Shown here: positions 9,278 to 18,812 of the stretch, in pieces
Position numbering within the stretch: the stretch's first letter is position 1
How the letters are laid out: each line of letters opens with the position of its first letter
NCBI RefSeq assembly: GCF_003813865.1
Contig: NZ_RMVG01000020.1
Coordinates: 1 to 64,000, forward strand
Reading direction: 5' to 3'
Length of the DNA stretch: 64,000 bases
Source of the DNA: Candidatus Pantoea deserta
GTDB taxonomy: Bacteria > Pseudomonadota > Gammaproteobacteria > Enterobacterales > Enterobacteriaceae
Translations under genes and position numbers: made by a program
The notes under the pieces: model-generated
Seen by the model: the letters and a program-made list of their open reading frames with translations, nothing else
What the model was told of the DNA's origin: nothing
Databases searched by the model: none

Positions 9278-9797
9278 TTAAATTAACTACAGTGCAGTTA
9301 TGCTCATTCATAATGGCTTCACCATAAACCTGCCGGGAACTTGCTCTTGAAGTCGTTGCTGCCAGCGTGGCTGTAATAGCGTACAAACCTTTTTCACCTG
9401 ATGCAGCGATACTGGGCGTGTACCCTAAACGCCGTTTCAATGGCGAATATCCTGAAGCTAAGTCATATCCTTGATAATTTGCAGACAGGAAGATCCTGTC
9501 GTCTTCACAATCGCATAGATTGGATGAGTCAGGTACCCCAGAGGCAGGGAACAGGGCTAATATCACCAGCTCAAGCTGTCAGCCGCGTAGAATGTTGGGC
9601 GCAGTGTTACGTAGCACGAAGAAAAATCAGATGATTAGTCTTTAAAATTTCCGGTCAGCACACAAACAGCAACGTACGCCGACTGGCTTTTTACCTCAAA
9701 GAAAAGTTACACAGAGGTTCGTTTTTGCGTCGGCCATCATTCTTAGAGGTGAAAGAGCAACGTAAGTCATGAGGTATGCAGTCATCAATATCGCTCC

Positions 9798-11084
9798 TTA
9801 AATCATCAGCTGACGTAGAAATTCAATATCCGCCTGTTGCTCCAGCGCCATCAACGTTTGATAAAGATCGGCATTCCCCGGCATATCGGCGCAACAGTCA
9901 CGAAATTTTGCCTGGCGTTCCTGTTCACTGAAGGGCTCATCAAGTGTGCCGCGAGCGCGCAGGCGGGAGTGCACAATTTCACGGCCATCTTTGAGACGCA
10001 GCGTCAGGATATGCGGCAGGTCGACATTTTCTGCCTCCTGGGCGACTGTCCATGGTGACAACGTGATCGATGCCAGTTGTGCTGCCTTGGTTTGCTGCTG
10101 CACAGCCTCGGCGGTAAAGTCGCTGACGCTTAGCGCGCCCTTTTTTAGCATTACCGCCACGCAATATTGCATAGAAAAACGCGCCTGCATCTCATCCTGC
10201 GGCTGCGTGTAGGCAAGGTTGCGCCAGTTGGCAATACCTACCTGACAATGCACGCTTTCGATATCCTCCGCCCGTAGTCCTTGCTGCTGCTGAATATCGG
10301 CAATAGCATCGAGAATACGATGTGTCGAGCCGCAGCAGGGATGCTTCTTCGGCATCATGCCGATGCGCTCGATCACATGCCCATTCGTGTCGGGCAACGA
10401 AGGCTGACTGAGCGTACCGGCATAAAGTTCGGCAAAACCCTGTGCGCACTCAATGATATCCATCCGGCCCTGCATTCCGGTTTGCGCCAGCGTAGCGGCA
10501 TCAACCGCATTACGCGCTGCCATTCCGGCATGAAAGGGTTTAAGCGGCGTGCCAAACTGTCCCTTCACGCCGCTGGCGAGACTGACCGCGATGCTTAGCG
10601 TGCGTGCAATGCCCACCGCATCCTGTCCCTGCAAAGCGGCAACACCCGCCGCGCTGCCAATGCAGCCTATCGTTGATGTGCCGTGCCAACCCGCGGTGTA
10701 ATGCTGATAGCCGATCGCTTCCCCAATAAATGCCTGTGCCTGCAGGCCAATCAGGTAGGCGCGAACCAGCGCTGCGCCATCTCTGTTTTCCGCAACCGCC
10801 AGCAACGCCGGGACCAGCACTGCTGATGCATGGCTCATGCCTGGGCCGAAGTTATCATCGAAATCTATAGCGTGCGCCGCAGTAGCATTGAGCAGGGCGT
10901 TTTGAGCACAACTGCGGGGCTGCTCTGCCCACGCGGAGAGCACCGACCGGGTGGAAAAGTCATTGCGCCCAGCAACCATGCAACCAAGCGTATCGGCGAT
11001 AGCCTCACATGCCAGCTTGCGCGCTCGAACAGAAAAAACTGGCGGTGCGGCACACCAGTGTGCCAGCGTTTCAATCAGCGTCAT
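9798..11084 (-). CDS. MmgE/PrpD family protein
   Basis: 428-residue member of the 2-methylcitrate dehydratase (PrpD), iminodisuccinate epimerase and MmgE family of cofactor-free dehydratases or isomerases. The DTLGCMVAG and HAIDFDDNFG segments near the N terminus and the HPCCGSTHRILDA segment in the second half are family marks. It is the last gene of the minus-strand transporter operon and overlaps the serine hydrolase by 4 bases. There are no propionate genes nearby, so PrpD activity is unlikely. A role on a product of the imported substrate is inferred; the substrate is unknown. Confidence 0.85.
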   Translation of the reverse strand: MTLIETLAHWCAAPPVFSVRARKLACEAIADTLGCMVAGRNDFSTRSVLSAWAEQPRSCAQNALLNATAAHAIDFDDNFGPGMSHASAVLVPALLAVAENRDGAALVRAYLIGLQAQAFIGEAIGYQHYTAGWHGTSTIGCIGSAAGVAALQGQDAVGIARTLSIAVSLASGVKGQFGTPLKPFHAGMAARNAVDAATLAQTGMQGRMDIIECAQGFAELYAGTLSQPSLPDTNGHVIERIGMMPKKHPCCGSTHRILDAIADIQQQQGLRAEDIESVHCQVGIANWRNLAYTQPQDEMQARFSMQYCVAVMLKKGALSVSDFTAEAVQQQTKAAQLASITLSPWTVAQEAENVDLPHILTLRLKDGREIVHSRLRARGTLDEPFSEQERQAKFRDCCADMPGNADLYQTLMALEQQADIEFLRQLMI

Positions 11085-12004
11085 AATTTCACCTCGATCT
11101 CGAGTGCGGTTAACAGAGTGTGTAGCAGAGTGCCAGACTGGAAGCGGTTCACTTCCTGCCCCGGAAGCCGGGTGTCAACGCGGTGCACAATCACCAGATC
11201 CTGCCCGGGCATGACCAGACAAAAATGTCCACCCGCGCCACGCGCAGAGTAGCTCCCCGCAGGTAAAATTACCTCCGGCCAGGCAATGCCATCGCGCGTT
11301 ACCCACCACATGTAGCCATATGCGCCGCGATCCCCCGCATGGGAAACCGGCAGCGTGCTGGTGCGTGTCCAGTGCGCGGGAATAACCTGCTGGTCGTTCC
11401 AGCGCCCCTGTCGCAGAAACAGCTGGCCGAAGCGCAGCAAATCGCGGCTGGAAAGGGTAAAGGGATACGCCGGATGGTCAGAGACGTCGCCCGATTCCAG
11501 CCAGCTATCCCGATCGACACGATAATCCTGCATGCCTGTTGGGGCGGCGATGCGATGCGCAAAGGCCTGGTTGATCGCTTCGCCGGTTAGCTGGCGGAAG
11601 GCGCTGCCGAGCACATTAAAATCCCAGTTGCTGTAGCACCAGTTTTCGCCCGGCGCATGTAAATCACGCGGCGGCTTAATGCGTTGCATCCAGGCGGTTT
11701 CATAGTTGGCGGGATGAGAGATGCCCGATCTCGCAGTTAGCAGATCGTAAAGCGTGGCCTGCTTTTCTCGGGCACTCAGCGATTCGCGATCGTCGATGCC
11801 CAGCATGTGCAGCGTCAGGGAGAGATCGAAGCGGCCTTCCGCCACCGCGCAGCCAATCAGGGCGCTGAGAAAACTTTTGCGCATCGAATGACAGGGGTAG
11901 CGCTGTGTCACGTCGCCGTAGCTAAACAGCGTCTTGTTGCCACGCACCACCAGCAGCACTGCGCTGGCCTGCTGTTTAAGCTGATTTTCCAGTTGAGTAA
12001 ACAT
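11081..12004 (-). CDS. Serine hydrolase, class C beta-lactamase family
   Basis: 307-residue protein with a serine beta-lactamase fold. The nucleophile motif SxxK is SMRK at residues 40-43 and the second motif YSN is at 124-126. No signal peptide is visible, so it should act in the cytoplasm, unlike a true beta-lactamase. Relatives include esterases, D-aminopeptidases and amide hydrolases. The context (peptide-type ABC importer, M20 amidohydrolase) suggests cleavage of an imported amide, ester or D-peptide. It starts two bases after the ABC ATPase stop and overlaps the next gene by 4. Confidence 0.85.
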   Translation of the reverse strand: MFTQLENQLKQQASAVLLVVRGNKTLFSYGDVTQRYPCHSMRKSFLSALIGCAVAEGRFDLSLTLHMLGIDDRESLSAREKQATLYDLLTARSGISHPANYETAWMQRIKPPRDLHAPGENWCYSNWDFNVLGSAFRQLTGEAINQAFAHRIAAPTGMQDYRVDRDSWLESGDVSDHPAYPFTLSSRDLLRFGQLFLRQGRWNDQQVIPAHWTRTSTLPVSHAGDRGAYGYMWWVTRDGIAWPEVILPAGSYSARGAGGHFCLVMPGQDLVIVHRVDTRLPGQEVNRFQSGTLLHTLLTALEIEVKL

Positions 12005-12006
12005 CG

Positions 12007-12771
12007 TTACGCCTCGCTTGCGGCCAGAAACGTACGGGTATATGTCTCACATGCTCGCCCCTGGCGCACGCTATCGGCGCTCAGCTCTTCGAGCAATTTG
12101 CCGTGATGCATGATGCCGATGCGGCTGCACAGATGTGTTACCACGGCTAAATCGTGCGTTACCATCAGGTACGTCAGGTCGCGCTGACGGCGCATGGTAC
12201 TCAGCAGATTAAGGATCTCTGCCTGCACTGACACATCCAGCGCCGAGGTGGGCTCATCCAGCAGCAGTATCGACGGTTCAAGGATCAGCGCTCGCGCAAT
12301 TGCCACGCGCTGACGCTGCCCGCCTGAAAGCTGATGCGGATAGCGGTAGCGAAATGCATCAGAAAGGCCCACTGCATAAAGCACGTCGCGGATACGTGAC
12401 TCATGGCGATCAAAACCCTGTAACTTCAGCGGCTCGCGCAGGCTGGTCCACACCATTTTGCGTGGATGCAGCGAGGCCCAGGGATCCTGAAAGACCATCT
12501 GTACCTGGCGGTAAAACGACTTATCACGCTGCGGCGGCTGCTCACGATTGTTAAACAAAATATGTCCCTGATAGTCGTGATTGAGTCCGGCCAGAGCGCG
12601 CAGGATGGTCGATTTACCACAGCCAGATTCACCAATCAGCCCGTACGATTCGCCCTGCGCCAGCGTCAGGTTGACGCCGTCAACGACCTGACGGCCCTGT
12701 GCGCCGCTGCCGAATGCGATGCTGACATTCACCATTTCAATGCTGCGTTTTGCGGCTGGAATAACAGTCAT
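12007..12771 (-). CDS. Peptide-type ABC transporter ATPase (second subunit)
   Basis: 254-residue ATP-binding subunit of the oligopeptide/dipeptide (Opp/Dpp F) kind. Walker A GESGCGKST, the signature LSGGQRQRVAIARAL and Walker B LLLDEPTSALD are all intact. It is shorter than typical DppF, lacking most of the C-terminal oligopeptide extension. It overlaps the preceding ATPase gene by 4 bases and pairs with it to drive import through the two permeases encoded upstream. Confidence 0.93.
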   Translation of the reverse strand: MTVIPAAKRSIEMVNVSIAFGSGAQGRQVVDGVNLTLAQGESYGLIGESGCGKSTILRALAGLNHDYQGHILFNNREQPPQRDKSFYRQVQMVFQDPWASLHPRKMVWTSLREPLKLQGFDRHESRIRDVLYAVGLSDAFRYRYPHQLSGGQRQRVAIARALILEPSILLLDEPTSALDVSVQAEILNLLSTMRRQRDLTYLMVTHDLAVVTHLCSRIGIMHHGKLLEELSADSVRQGRACETYTRTFLAASEA

Positions 12772-13634
12772 AACGCCACTCCATGACGAAAACAGGGACC
12801 ATTCAACCAGCTGGCGTCACGCGTCGGTACGCGTAGCGTATCCAGCGGCTGGTGCAGGCGCGGCTGACTGGCCAGCAGCGCCTGCGTATAGGGATGCTGT
12901 GCCTGTTCGAGCCGATCGGCGCGGATCTCTTCAACGATGCGTCCGGCATACATCACCAGTACGCGGTCGCAAAAGCGCGACACCAGATTGAGGTCGTGGC
13001 TGATAAACAGCAGCCCGGTTTGTCGCCGCGCCAGCTGTTCGTTGAGAATGGCCAGCACCTGCTGTCGCACCGTGACATCAAGAGCCGAGGTCGGTTCGTC
13101 AGCGATAATCAAATCCGGTTCCGGGATCAGCATCATGGCAATCATCACGCGCTGGCCCATGCCGCCGGAAATCTCATGCGGATAAAGCCGTATCACTTTC
13201 TCCACGTCACGAATGTGCACCGCTTCCAGCATTTCCCTTGCTCGCTCGCAGGCTTCGCCTTTACTGGCGCGCCGGTGCAGACGAAAAGCTTCTGCGACCT
13301 GATCGCCAATGCGCATCAGCGGATTCAGCGAGTAGCGTGGGTCCTGCAAAATCATTGAGATGCGGTTTCCGCGGATCTGGCGCATCTGCTTCTCGCTGCT
13401 GTTGAGCAGATCGATATCACCAAACTGCATCAGGCTGGCACTGACGCGACCGATTTTCGGCGTCAGCTTCAGCAGCGCACGGCAGGTTTGCGATTTGCCG
13501 GAGCCGGACTCACCCACAATCGCCACTTTTTCGCGGCCAACCTGAAAGCTGACGTCGCGCACCGCCGGATAGTCACCCTGCGCGCTGCGAAACACGATAT
13601 TGAGATTTTTTACCTGTAGCAGGGCGTTATTCAT
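12768..13634 (-). CDS. Peptide-type ABC transporter ATPase (first subunit)
   Basis: 288-residue DppD/OppD-like ATPase. The start at 13634 is chosen over the upstream 13667 because it begins MNNALLQVKNLNI in line with the family and overlaps the permease stop by only 8 bases. Walker A GESGSGKS, the signature ISGGMGQRV and Walker B ADEPTSALD are intact. It is cytoplasmic and dimerises with the other ATPase. Confidence 0.93.
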   Translation of the reverse strand: MNNALLQVKNLNIVFRSAQGDYPAVRDVSFQVGREKVAIVGESGSGKSQTCRALLKLTPKIGRVSASLMQFGDIDLLNSSEKQMRQIRGNRISMILQDPRYSLNPLMRIGDQVAEAFRLHRRASKGEACERAREMLEAVHIRDVEKVIRLYPHEISGGMGQRVMIAMMLIPEPDLIIADEPTSALDVTVRQQVLAILNEQLARRQTGLLFISHDLNLVSRFCDRVLVMYAGRIVEEIRADRLEQAQHPYTQALLASQPRLHQPLDTLRVPTRDASWLNGPCFRHGVAL

Positions 13635-14562
13635 GGCGGATATCCATAACGTCGCGCAGGCCATCACCCAGGAGATTGAAGGCCAGACTGGTGAACAGAA
13701 TCGCTAAACCGGGAATAGCCGCAATCCAGCCGTTGTTCAGCATGAATTCGCGCCCGGAAGCCAGCATGGCGCCCCATTCCGGGCTGGGTGCCTGCGCGCC
13801 CAGGCCCAAAAAGCCGAGCCCGGCGGCGGTCAGGATAATCGCCGCCATATTCAGCGTGACGCGCACCACCACAGATGGCAGACACACAGGGACGATATGG
13901 CGCACGATGATGTGCCACGCTGACGCGCCCTGTAGGCGCACCGCCGCAATATAATCCATTTTACGGATACCTAAGGTTTCAGCGCGCGCGAGGCGGGCAA
14001 TAGGCGGCCACGACGACAGGGAAATGGCAATAATGGCGTTGTCGATGCCCGGACCAAGCGCGGCGACAAAGGCCAGCGCCAGGATCAGGCTGGGGAAGGC
14101 GAGAAAGATATCGACCAGTCGCATCAGCAAGGTATCGACCCAGCCGCCGAGATAGCCGGCGGCCGTGCCCACCAGCAGGCCGATCGGCGTGATGATCAGC
14201 GCAGTTAAGCCGGCAATGTAGAGAGTGATGCGCGCGCCATGCAGCAGGCGACTGAAGATATCGCGTCCCAGCTCATCGGTACCCAGCCAGTGTTCGGCTG
14301 TGGGTGGCTGCAGGCGCAGCGCAAGATTCTGCGCAAAAATATCGTGGTTCGCCAGCCAGGGTGCGAACAGTGCGGCACAGGCGATGACCAGCAGCACCAG
14401 CAGGCCAAACAGGGCCGAAAGGTTGGCGCAAAAGCGTCGCCACTGGATCCACAGGAGCTGCATCTGGGCCTGAAAAGGCGACTGCGGGGCGGGATCGCGC
14501 AGCCAGGCACGTATGCCGCGCAAAGTCTTACTCGCCGGCAATTTGTTAACGGAATCAGTCAT
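13627..14562 (-). CDS. Peptide-type ABC transporter permease (DppC-like)
   Basis: 311-residue inner-membrane permease of the binding-protein-dependent family. It has the N-terminal extension of DppC/OppC proteins, a first membrane span near residues 50-70, and the AHPWL-like periplasmic start followed by LGTDELGRDIFSRLLHG, a DppC hallmark. The EAA loop for ATPase contact is near residue 200. It overlaps the DppB-like gene by 4 bases (ATGA), so the two are coupled. Confidence 0.93.
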   Translation of the reverse strand: MTDSVNKLPASKTLRGIRAWLRDPAPQSPFQAQMQLLWIQWRRFCANLSALFGLLVLLVIACAALFAPWLANHDIFAQNLALRLQPPTAEHWLGTDELGRDIFSRLLHGARITLYIAGLTALIITPIGLLVGTAAGYLGGWVDTLLMRLVDIFLAFPSLILALAFVAALGPGIDNAIIAISLSSWPPIARLARAETLGIRKMDYIAAVRLQGASAWHIIVRHIVPVCLPSVVVRVTLNMAAIILTAAGLGFLGLGAQAPSPEWGAMLASGREFMLNNGWIAAIPGLAILFTSLAFNLLGDGLRDVMDIRHE

Positions 14563-15629
14563 GCTCCCTCCTGACGAGTACGTGGGTCAAACAGGCGATA
14601 GAGCAGGTCGCACAACAGGTTAATCGCCACAAAGATGGCGCCAGTCAGCAGCGTGCAGCCCACCACCGCATTCATATCACCCGCCAGTAAGGCGTTGGTG
14701 AGATAACGGCCGAAGCCGGGCCAGGCGAATACCGTTTCAGTCAGGACCGCACCTTCCAGCAGAAACGCCCAGGAAAGCGCGACGACGGTGAGCGTCGGAA
14801 CGGCAATATTGCGAAGCGCATGTATCCAGACACAGCGCGCCCACGACAGCCCTTTAACGCGAGCGGTGATGATGTACTCCTGAGAAAGCTGTTCCAGCAT
14901 GAAGCTGCGCGTCATGCGGCTGATGTAGGCAAGGGCGCTGAGACCCAGAATCGATGCGGGTAAAATGAGGTGGCTGAATACATTGCGGAATACCGCCCAT
15001 TTGCCGCTCAGCGCGCTGTCGATCAGCCAAAAGCCCGTGACCGGTTGCAGATCGAATTCATAAAGGAAGTCGATGCGGCCCGGTCCGCCCGTCCAGCCCA
15101 GCGTGGCGTAAAAGAGCAGCAGGCCCATCAATCCCAGCCAGAAATGAGGAGTGGAGTAACTGAGTAAACCGACAAAACGGATCAGGTGATCAAACCAGGT
15201 ATTGCGGTACATCGCCGCCAGCACGCCCGCCGGAATGCCTAAACCCACGCCGATCACTGCCGCTACCGTCGCCAGCTCCAGCGTGGCGGGAAAGACGCGC
15301 GCGATATCCTGCGCCACCGGATGGCTGGTGGTCAGCGCCATCCCGAAATCGAGATGCAGCAGCTGCCAGATGTAATCGATAAACTGTTGCCACAGCGGCT
15401 GATCAAGCCCAAGCTGGTGGAACATGTTGTCGTAGGCTTCCTGACTGGCGTTGTCGCCAATAATGGCCACCACCGGATCGATGGGCAGTAAACGGCCGAT
15501 AAAGAAGGTCAGGGCGGACAGACCAAGCAGCGTACAGACAACAGACAGCGTTCCGCGTGCGAGGCGTCTGAGCAGACGCCAGCTGGCTGAGGGGGTATTA
15601 GGTGCTAAGGGTAACGTTACTTGTGACAT
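14559..15629 (-). CDS. Peptide-type ABC transporter permease (DppB-like)
   Basis: 356-residue inner-membrane permease, slightly longer than usual at the N terminus. A first span near residues 33-50, a long periplasmic loop, then a cluster of spans with the ARVKGLSW EAA-type loop. The C-terminal DLLYRLFDPRTR tail is typical of DppB proteins. GGAGG precedes the ATG, and 12 bases separate it from the binding-protein gene. Confidence 0.93.
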   Translation of the reverse strand: MSQVTLPLAPNTPSASWRLLRRLARGTLSVVCTLLGLSALTFFIGRLLPIDPVVAIIGDNASQEAYDNMFHQLGLDQPLWQQFIDYIWQLLHLDFGMALTTSHPVAQDIARVFPATLELATVAAVIGVGLGIPAGVLAAMYRNTWFDHLIRFVGLLSYSTPHFWLGLMGLLLFYATLGWTGGPGRIDFLYEFDLQPVTGFWLIDSALSGKWAVFRNVFSHLILPASILGLSALAYISRMTRSFMLEQLSQEYIITARVKGLSWARCVWIHALRNIAVPTLTVVALSWAFLLEGAVLTETVFAWPGFGRYLTNALLAGDMNAVVGCTLLTGAIFVAINLLCDLLYRLFDPRTRQEGA

Positions 15630-15641
15630 CAGCCACCTCCG

Positions 15642-17234
15642 TTATTTACTTGCGGCACCGTACCAGACGCGAAAACCGTTCCAGGTCCAGTTTTTTACCT
15701 GTGGACTGATACCGGCGCTGTTGTACATCTGAAACATGATGGCCATCGGCCCCTGCTGCATCTGCTCTTTCTGCAGATCGGCATACAGCGCGCTGCGCCT
15801 GGCGTCATCCGGCTCCAGCAGCGCGGTTTCTACCTTCTGGTTCATCTGCGAATCAAAATAGGCGGCGCGCCAGCTCGGATATTGCGTGGCGCGGGCCTCC
15901 TTGCGGTTATCCGGGTTGTAGACCAGGCGGGAGGCGTTGCCGTAGGCATCCGGCACCGAGGTTTGCCACGCCATCATCGCGCTGCGAAATTCCCGACCGC
16001 GAACGCGGCTAAATAGCTGCGCATTCGCCATGCGTTCCAGACTGAGCGTTACGCCAACTTTGGCCGCGTTCTGCTGCACGCTTTGCGCAATCGGCGCGGA
16101 GTGAGGCAGTGTGCCAAAAAGCACCGTCGTACTGAAACCGTCGGGGTAACCGGCTTCGGTCAGCAGCTGTTTTGCTTTCGCTAAATCAAGCTGGAAGGGC
16201 TGGCCCTCTTTGGCATCCAGCGCACCAAAGGCACCTTGTTGCACAAAGCTGGCTCGCGGCACGCCAAGGTACGGCATCACGCTTTTTGCCAGGCCGTCGT
16301 AATCGATCAGGTAGCGCATGGCGAGGCGGACTTTAGGGTTTTTGAATACCGGGTCTTCGTTGTTAAAGGTCCAGAAGAACAGCTGTGGCTTTAACACCTT
16401 CTCCACCTTGACCTGACTGCCCTCATCCAGCGTTTTTAGATCGTCAGCGGAGAGATCGCGCGCAATGTCGACGTCGCCCTGCGTCACCAGCAGACGCTGC
16501 GTGCCGGTTTCCGCGACGTGACGTATCAGGATGCGCTTTAACACCGGCGCTTTGCCCCAGTAATGAGGCGAGGCTTGCAATACAACGCCTTCGCCGGCAT
16601 TCCAGCGTGCCAGCTGATAGGGTCCGACGCAGGCGGTGTGCGTGGAAAGATATTTGTGGCCAAGGTCGCCGTCTACCGCCTGCTTTTCAACCTCCTTGCG
16701 ATTAATCAGCGACGAGACGTTGTTGGCCGCAATTGCCTGGAGTACCAGACTGGTCGGATACGCTTTGTCAAAGCTCATCACTAACGTTTTGTCATCCGGC
16801 GCGGTAATACGGCTCTCTACATTGTCTTTGTCGAAGCCATACTCTTTGATTGCTGCCGCATTGCCATAGCTGAGCTTCACGACGCGCTGCATTGACCATG
16901 CCAGATCGCCTGCCGTCGCCGGAGAACCGTCGGCGAACGTCAGATTGTCCTGCAGGTGAAAGGTCAGGGTTTTACGATCGGCAGAAATATCCCAGCTTTT
17001 CGCCAGCGCCGGATCGAGCTGGGTTTCATCGCTGACGCGAAAGTCAACCAGCGTGTCGCAGATATTGGAGTAGATCTCACTGGTTACCACTTCACCGATC
17101 TGTGCCGGATCCCAGGTACTGATGGCGTCGATGTTCCAGGCCATTACCAGCGAATCGGGCGGCGTAGCGGCCTGCGAAGAGGCGCAGCAGGTGGCTGCCA
17201 GCCCCAGAGCGGCAGTCATAATGTTTAATTTCAT
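15642..17234 (-). CDS. ABC transporter substrate-binding protein, family 5
   Basis: 530-residue periplasmic binding protein for peptide-like substrates. The open frame runs 79 codons further upstream, but that part is a shadow of the amidohydrolase gene. The start at 17234 has GGAGAG just upstream and a clear Sec signal peptide (MKLNIMTAALGLAATCCASS) with likely cleavage after SSQAA. The mature part has the family 5 lobes, including the DNLTFADGSPATAGDLAWS region. The ligand is not predictable from sequence; relatives carry peptides, opines, nickel or glutathione. Confidence 0.93.
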   Translation of the reverse strand: MKLNIMTAALGLAATCCASSQAATPPDSLVMAWNIDAISTWDPAQIGEVVTSEIYSNICDTLVDFRVSDETQLDPALAKSWDISADRKTLTFHLQDNLTFADGSPATAGDLAWSMQRVVKLSYGNAAAIKEYGFDKDNVESRITAPDDKTLVMSFDKAYPTSLVLQAIAANNVSSLINRKEVEKQAVDGDLGHKYLSTHTACVGPYQLARWNAGEGVVLQASPHYWGKAPVLKRILIRHVAETGTQRLLVTQGDVDIARDLSADDLKTLDEGSQVKVEKVLKPQLFFWTFNNEDPVFKNPKVRLAMRYLIDYDGLAKSVMPYLGVPRASFVQQGAFGALDAKEGQPFQLDLAKAKQLLTEAGYPDGFSTTVLFGTLPHSAPIAQSVQQNAAKVGVTLSLERMANAQLFSRVRGREFRSAMMAWQTSVPDAYGNASRLVYNPDNRKEARATQYPSWRAAYFDSQMNQKVETALLEPDDARRSALYADLQKEQMQQGPMAIMFQMYNSAGISPQVKNWTWNGFRVWYGAASK

Positions 17235-17251
17235 GCATCTCTCCTGAGGCG

Positions 17252-18679
17252 TTAAAGAGCATCCGGACGGGGTTGAACGGGCGGTTTTACGTCGGCCGGA
17301 ATCGGGCAGTGGTAAGGTTTCTCGCTCACCTGCTCGAAGTGCGCTTTTTTCATCTGCGCCATCAGCATCTTGTCGGTCAGCACGTCGATCGCGGTTGCCG
17401 CCATCACTTTGGCGACATGCGCGAGGCCTTTGTGCGCCGCCGGCATTTTTCCCTGCGCGGTAAGCTGCCATGAGTGGCCGGGCGTACCGATCGCCATGGT
17501 GGGAATGTGCGCCTGCACGGTAGGGATCACCCAGCTGACATCGCCGACATCAGTGGAGCCGATCATGACTTCACCGTGCATATCGAGCGGTATGATGTAG
17601 TCGCTAAGGGGTTTAGGACTGGCGGGTTTTACGCCAGTTTTACGATAGCAATTGTCGATCTCTTCCGGCGTCAGTGTTGCCTGAATCTCAGCGGCAAAAG
17701 CGAGGTCAGCCTGATCGAACGGCACCGGTCCGAGTGCTTCCAGGTTGCGCTGCATCGCCTCTTCAAGCGGACGATTGCCGAGCAGGTTGGAAACCGCGCT
17801 CATTATGCTGATATCAACCTGGGTGTCGGTCATGATTGCCGCGCCTTGCGCCACGCGTTTCACGCGCTCGTTGAGTTCAAACATGGCGTGTACGTCGCGT
17901 GCGCGTATGGCATAGCGCACCGTGGATTTTGCCTGTACGACGTTCGGGGCGACGCCGCCTGCATCGAGGAAGGCATAATGAATACGTGAATCCTGCGGCA
18001 CATGTTCACGCAAAAACTGCACGCCGACGTTCATCAATTCAGCAGCATCCAGCGCGCTGCGTCCAAGGTGCGGTGACGCCGCAGCGTGCGATGAACGGCC
18101 GCGAAAGGCAAAATCCATACGCGTGTTGGCGAGCGACAGCGGCTTCGCCACTTCATGGTGGGCGCTCGGATGCCAGGTGATGGCCGCATCGACGCCATTA
18201 AAGGCACCAGCACGTGCCATAAAGGATTTGGCCGCGCCGCCTTCTTCTGCCGGACAGCCGTAGTAACGCACGCGGCCCGGCATCCCGGTCTCCTCGAGCC
18301 ATGATTTGAGCGCGGTGGCAGCCAGCATCGCCGCTGAACCCAACAGATTATGCCCGCAGCCGTGGCCGTGGCCGTTGCCTGGCAGAGGAGAGTAGTGCGC
18401 CACGCCCGCCGCCTGACTCAGGCCCGGTAAGGCATCATATTCGCCGAGAAAAGCAATGATCGGTCCGTCTTCACCCGCTTCGCCCATCACTGCCGTCGGG
18501 ATATCCGCGACATTTTCCGTGACGCGAAAACCCTGCTGTTGCAGCATGGACGTGTGCTCGGCGACTGAACGGTATTCGGTATAGCAAATCTCCGGCATTC
18601 CCCACACGCGATCGCTCAGCGCACAAAACATTGCTTGATGCGCTTCAACCCACTTCCAGACTAACGCTTTGTTTTCCAT
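17252..18679 (-). CDS. M20 family amidohydrolase, AbgB-like
   Basis: 475-residue metallopeptidase-fold amidohydrolase. It resembles the p-aminobenzoyl-glutamate hydrolase subunit AbgB and other amide-cleaving M20D enzymes in length and order: GEYDALPGLSQAAG, then the metal-binding GHGCGHNLLGSAA, YGCPAEEGG with the catalytic glutamates, and a late GTPGHSWQLTAQG. GGGGAG precedes the ATG. It is the first gene of the importer operon, so the imported compound is probably an N-acyl amino acid, folate fragment or similar amide. AbgB normally needs AbgA; no AbgA is present. Confidence 0.9.
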   Translation of the reverse strand: MENKALVWKWVEAHQAMFCALSDRVWGMPEICYTEYRSVAEHTSMLQQQGFRVTENVADIPTAVMGEAGEDGPIIAFLGEYDALPGLSQAAGVAHYSPLPGNGHGHGCGHNLLGSAAMLAATALKSWLEETGMPGRVRYYGCPAEEGGAAKSFMARAGAFNGVDAAITWHPSAHHEVAKPLSLANTRMDFAFRGRSSHAAASPHLGRSALDAAELMNVGVQFLREHVPQDSRIHYAFLDAGGVAPNVVQAKSTVRYAIRARDVHAMFELNERVKRVAQGAAIMTDTQVDISIMSAVSNLLGNRPLEEAMQRNLEALGPVPFDQADLAFAAEIQATLTPEEIDNCYRKTGVKPASPKPLSDYIIPLDMHGEVMIGSTDVGDVSWVIPTVQAHIPTMAIGTPGHSWQLTAQGKMPAAHKGLAHVAKVMAATAIDVLTDKMLMAQMKKAHFEQVSEKPYHCPIPADVKPPVQPRPDAL

Positions 18680-18812
18680 TTTACTCCCCGGCTTGGTTGG
18701 TCAGGATTCGGCAGGCGATTTCGCCTTTCTGAACGCCCAGCATGGAGTAAATCATCGGCTAAAGGCCAATGAGCAATTCACACTCCCCATTCCAAAACGG
18801 CATAGTTTGTTT

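Larger units (their letters stand above)
8842..9797. other. Origin region upstream of repA
   Basis: No protein gene is supported. A 134-codon minus frame at 9162-9566 runs through the iterons and Dam sites and is rejected. The stretch holds a palindrome (8959-8978), DnaA boxes, five iterons and a Dam-site run, listed separately. From about 9290 to 9797 I see nothing definite. Confidence 0.7.

Noticed and set aside
9162..9566. 134-codon minus-strand frame upstream of repA
   Set aside because: It runs straight through iterons, Dam sites and a DnaA box, has no ribosome site and no recognisable composition.
15642..17471. 609-codon reading of the substrate-binding protein gene
   Set aside because: The first 79 codons overlap the amidohydrolase in another frame; the signal peptide and ribosome site place the start at 17234.
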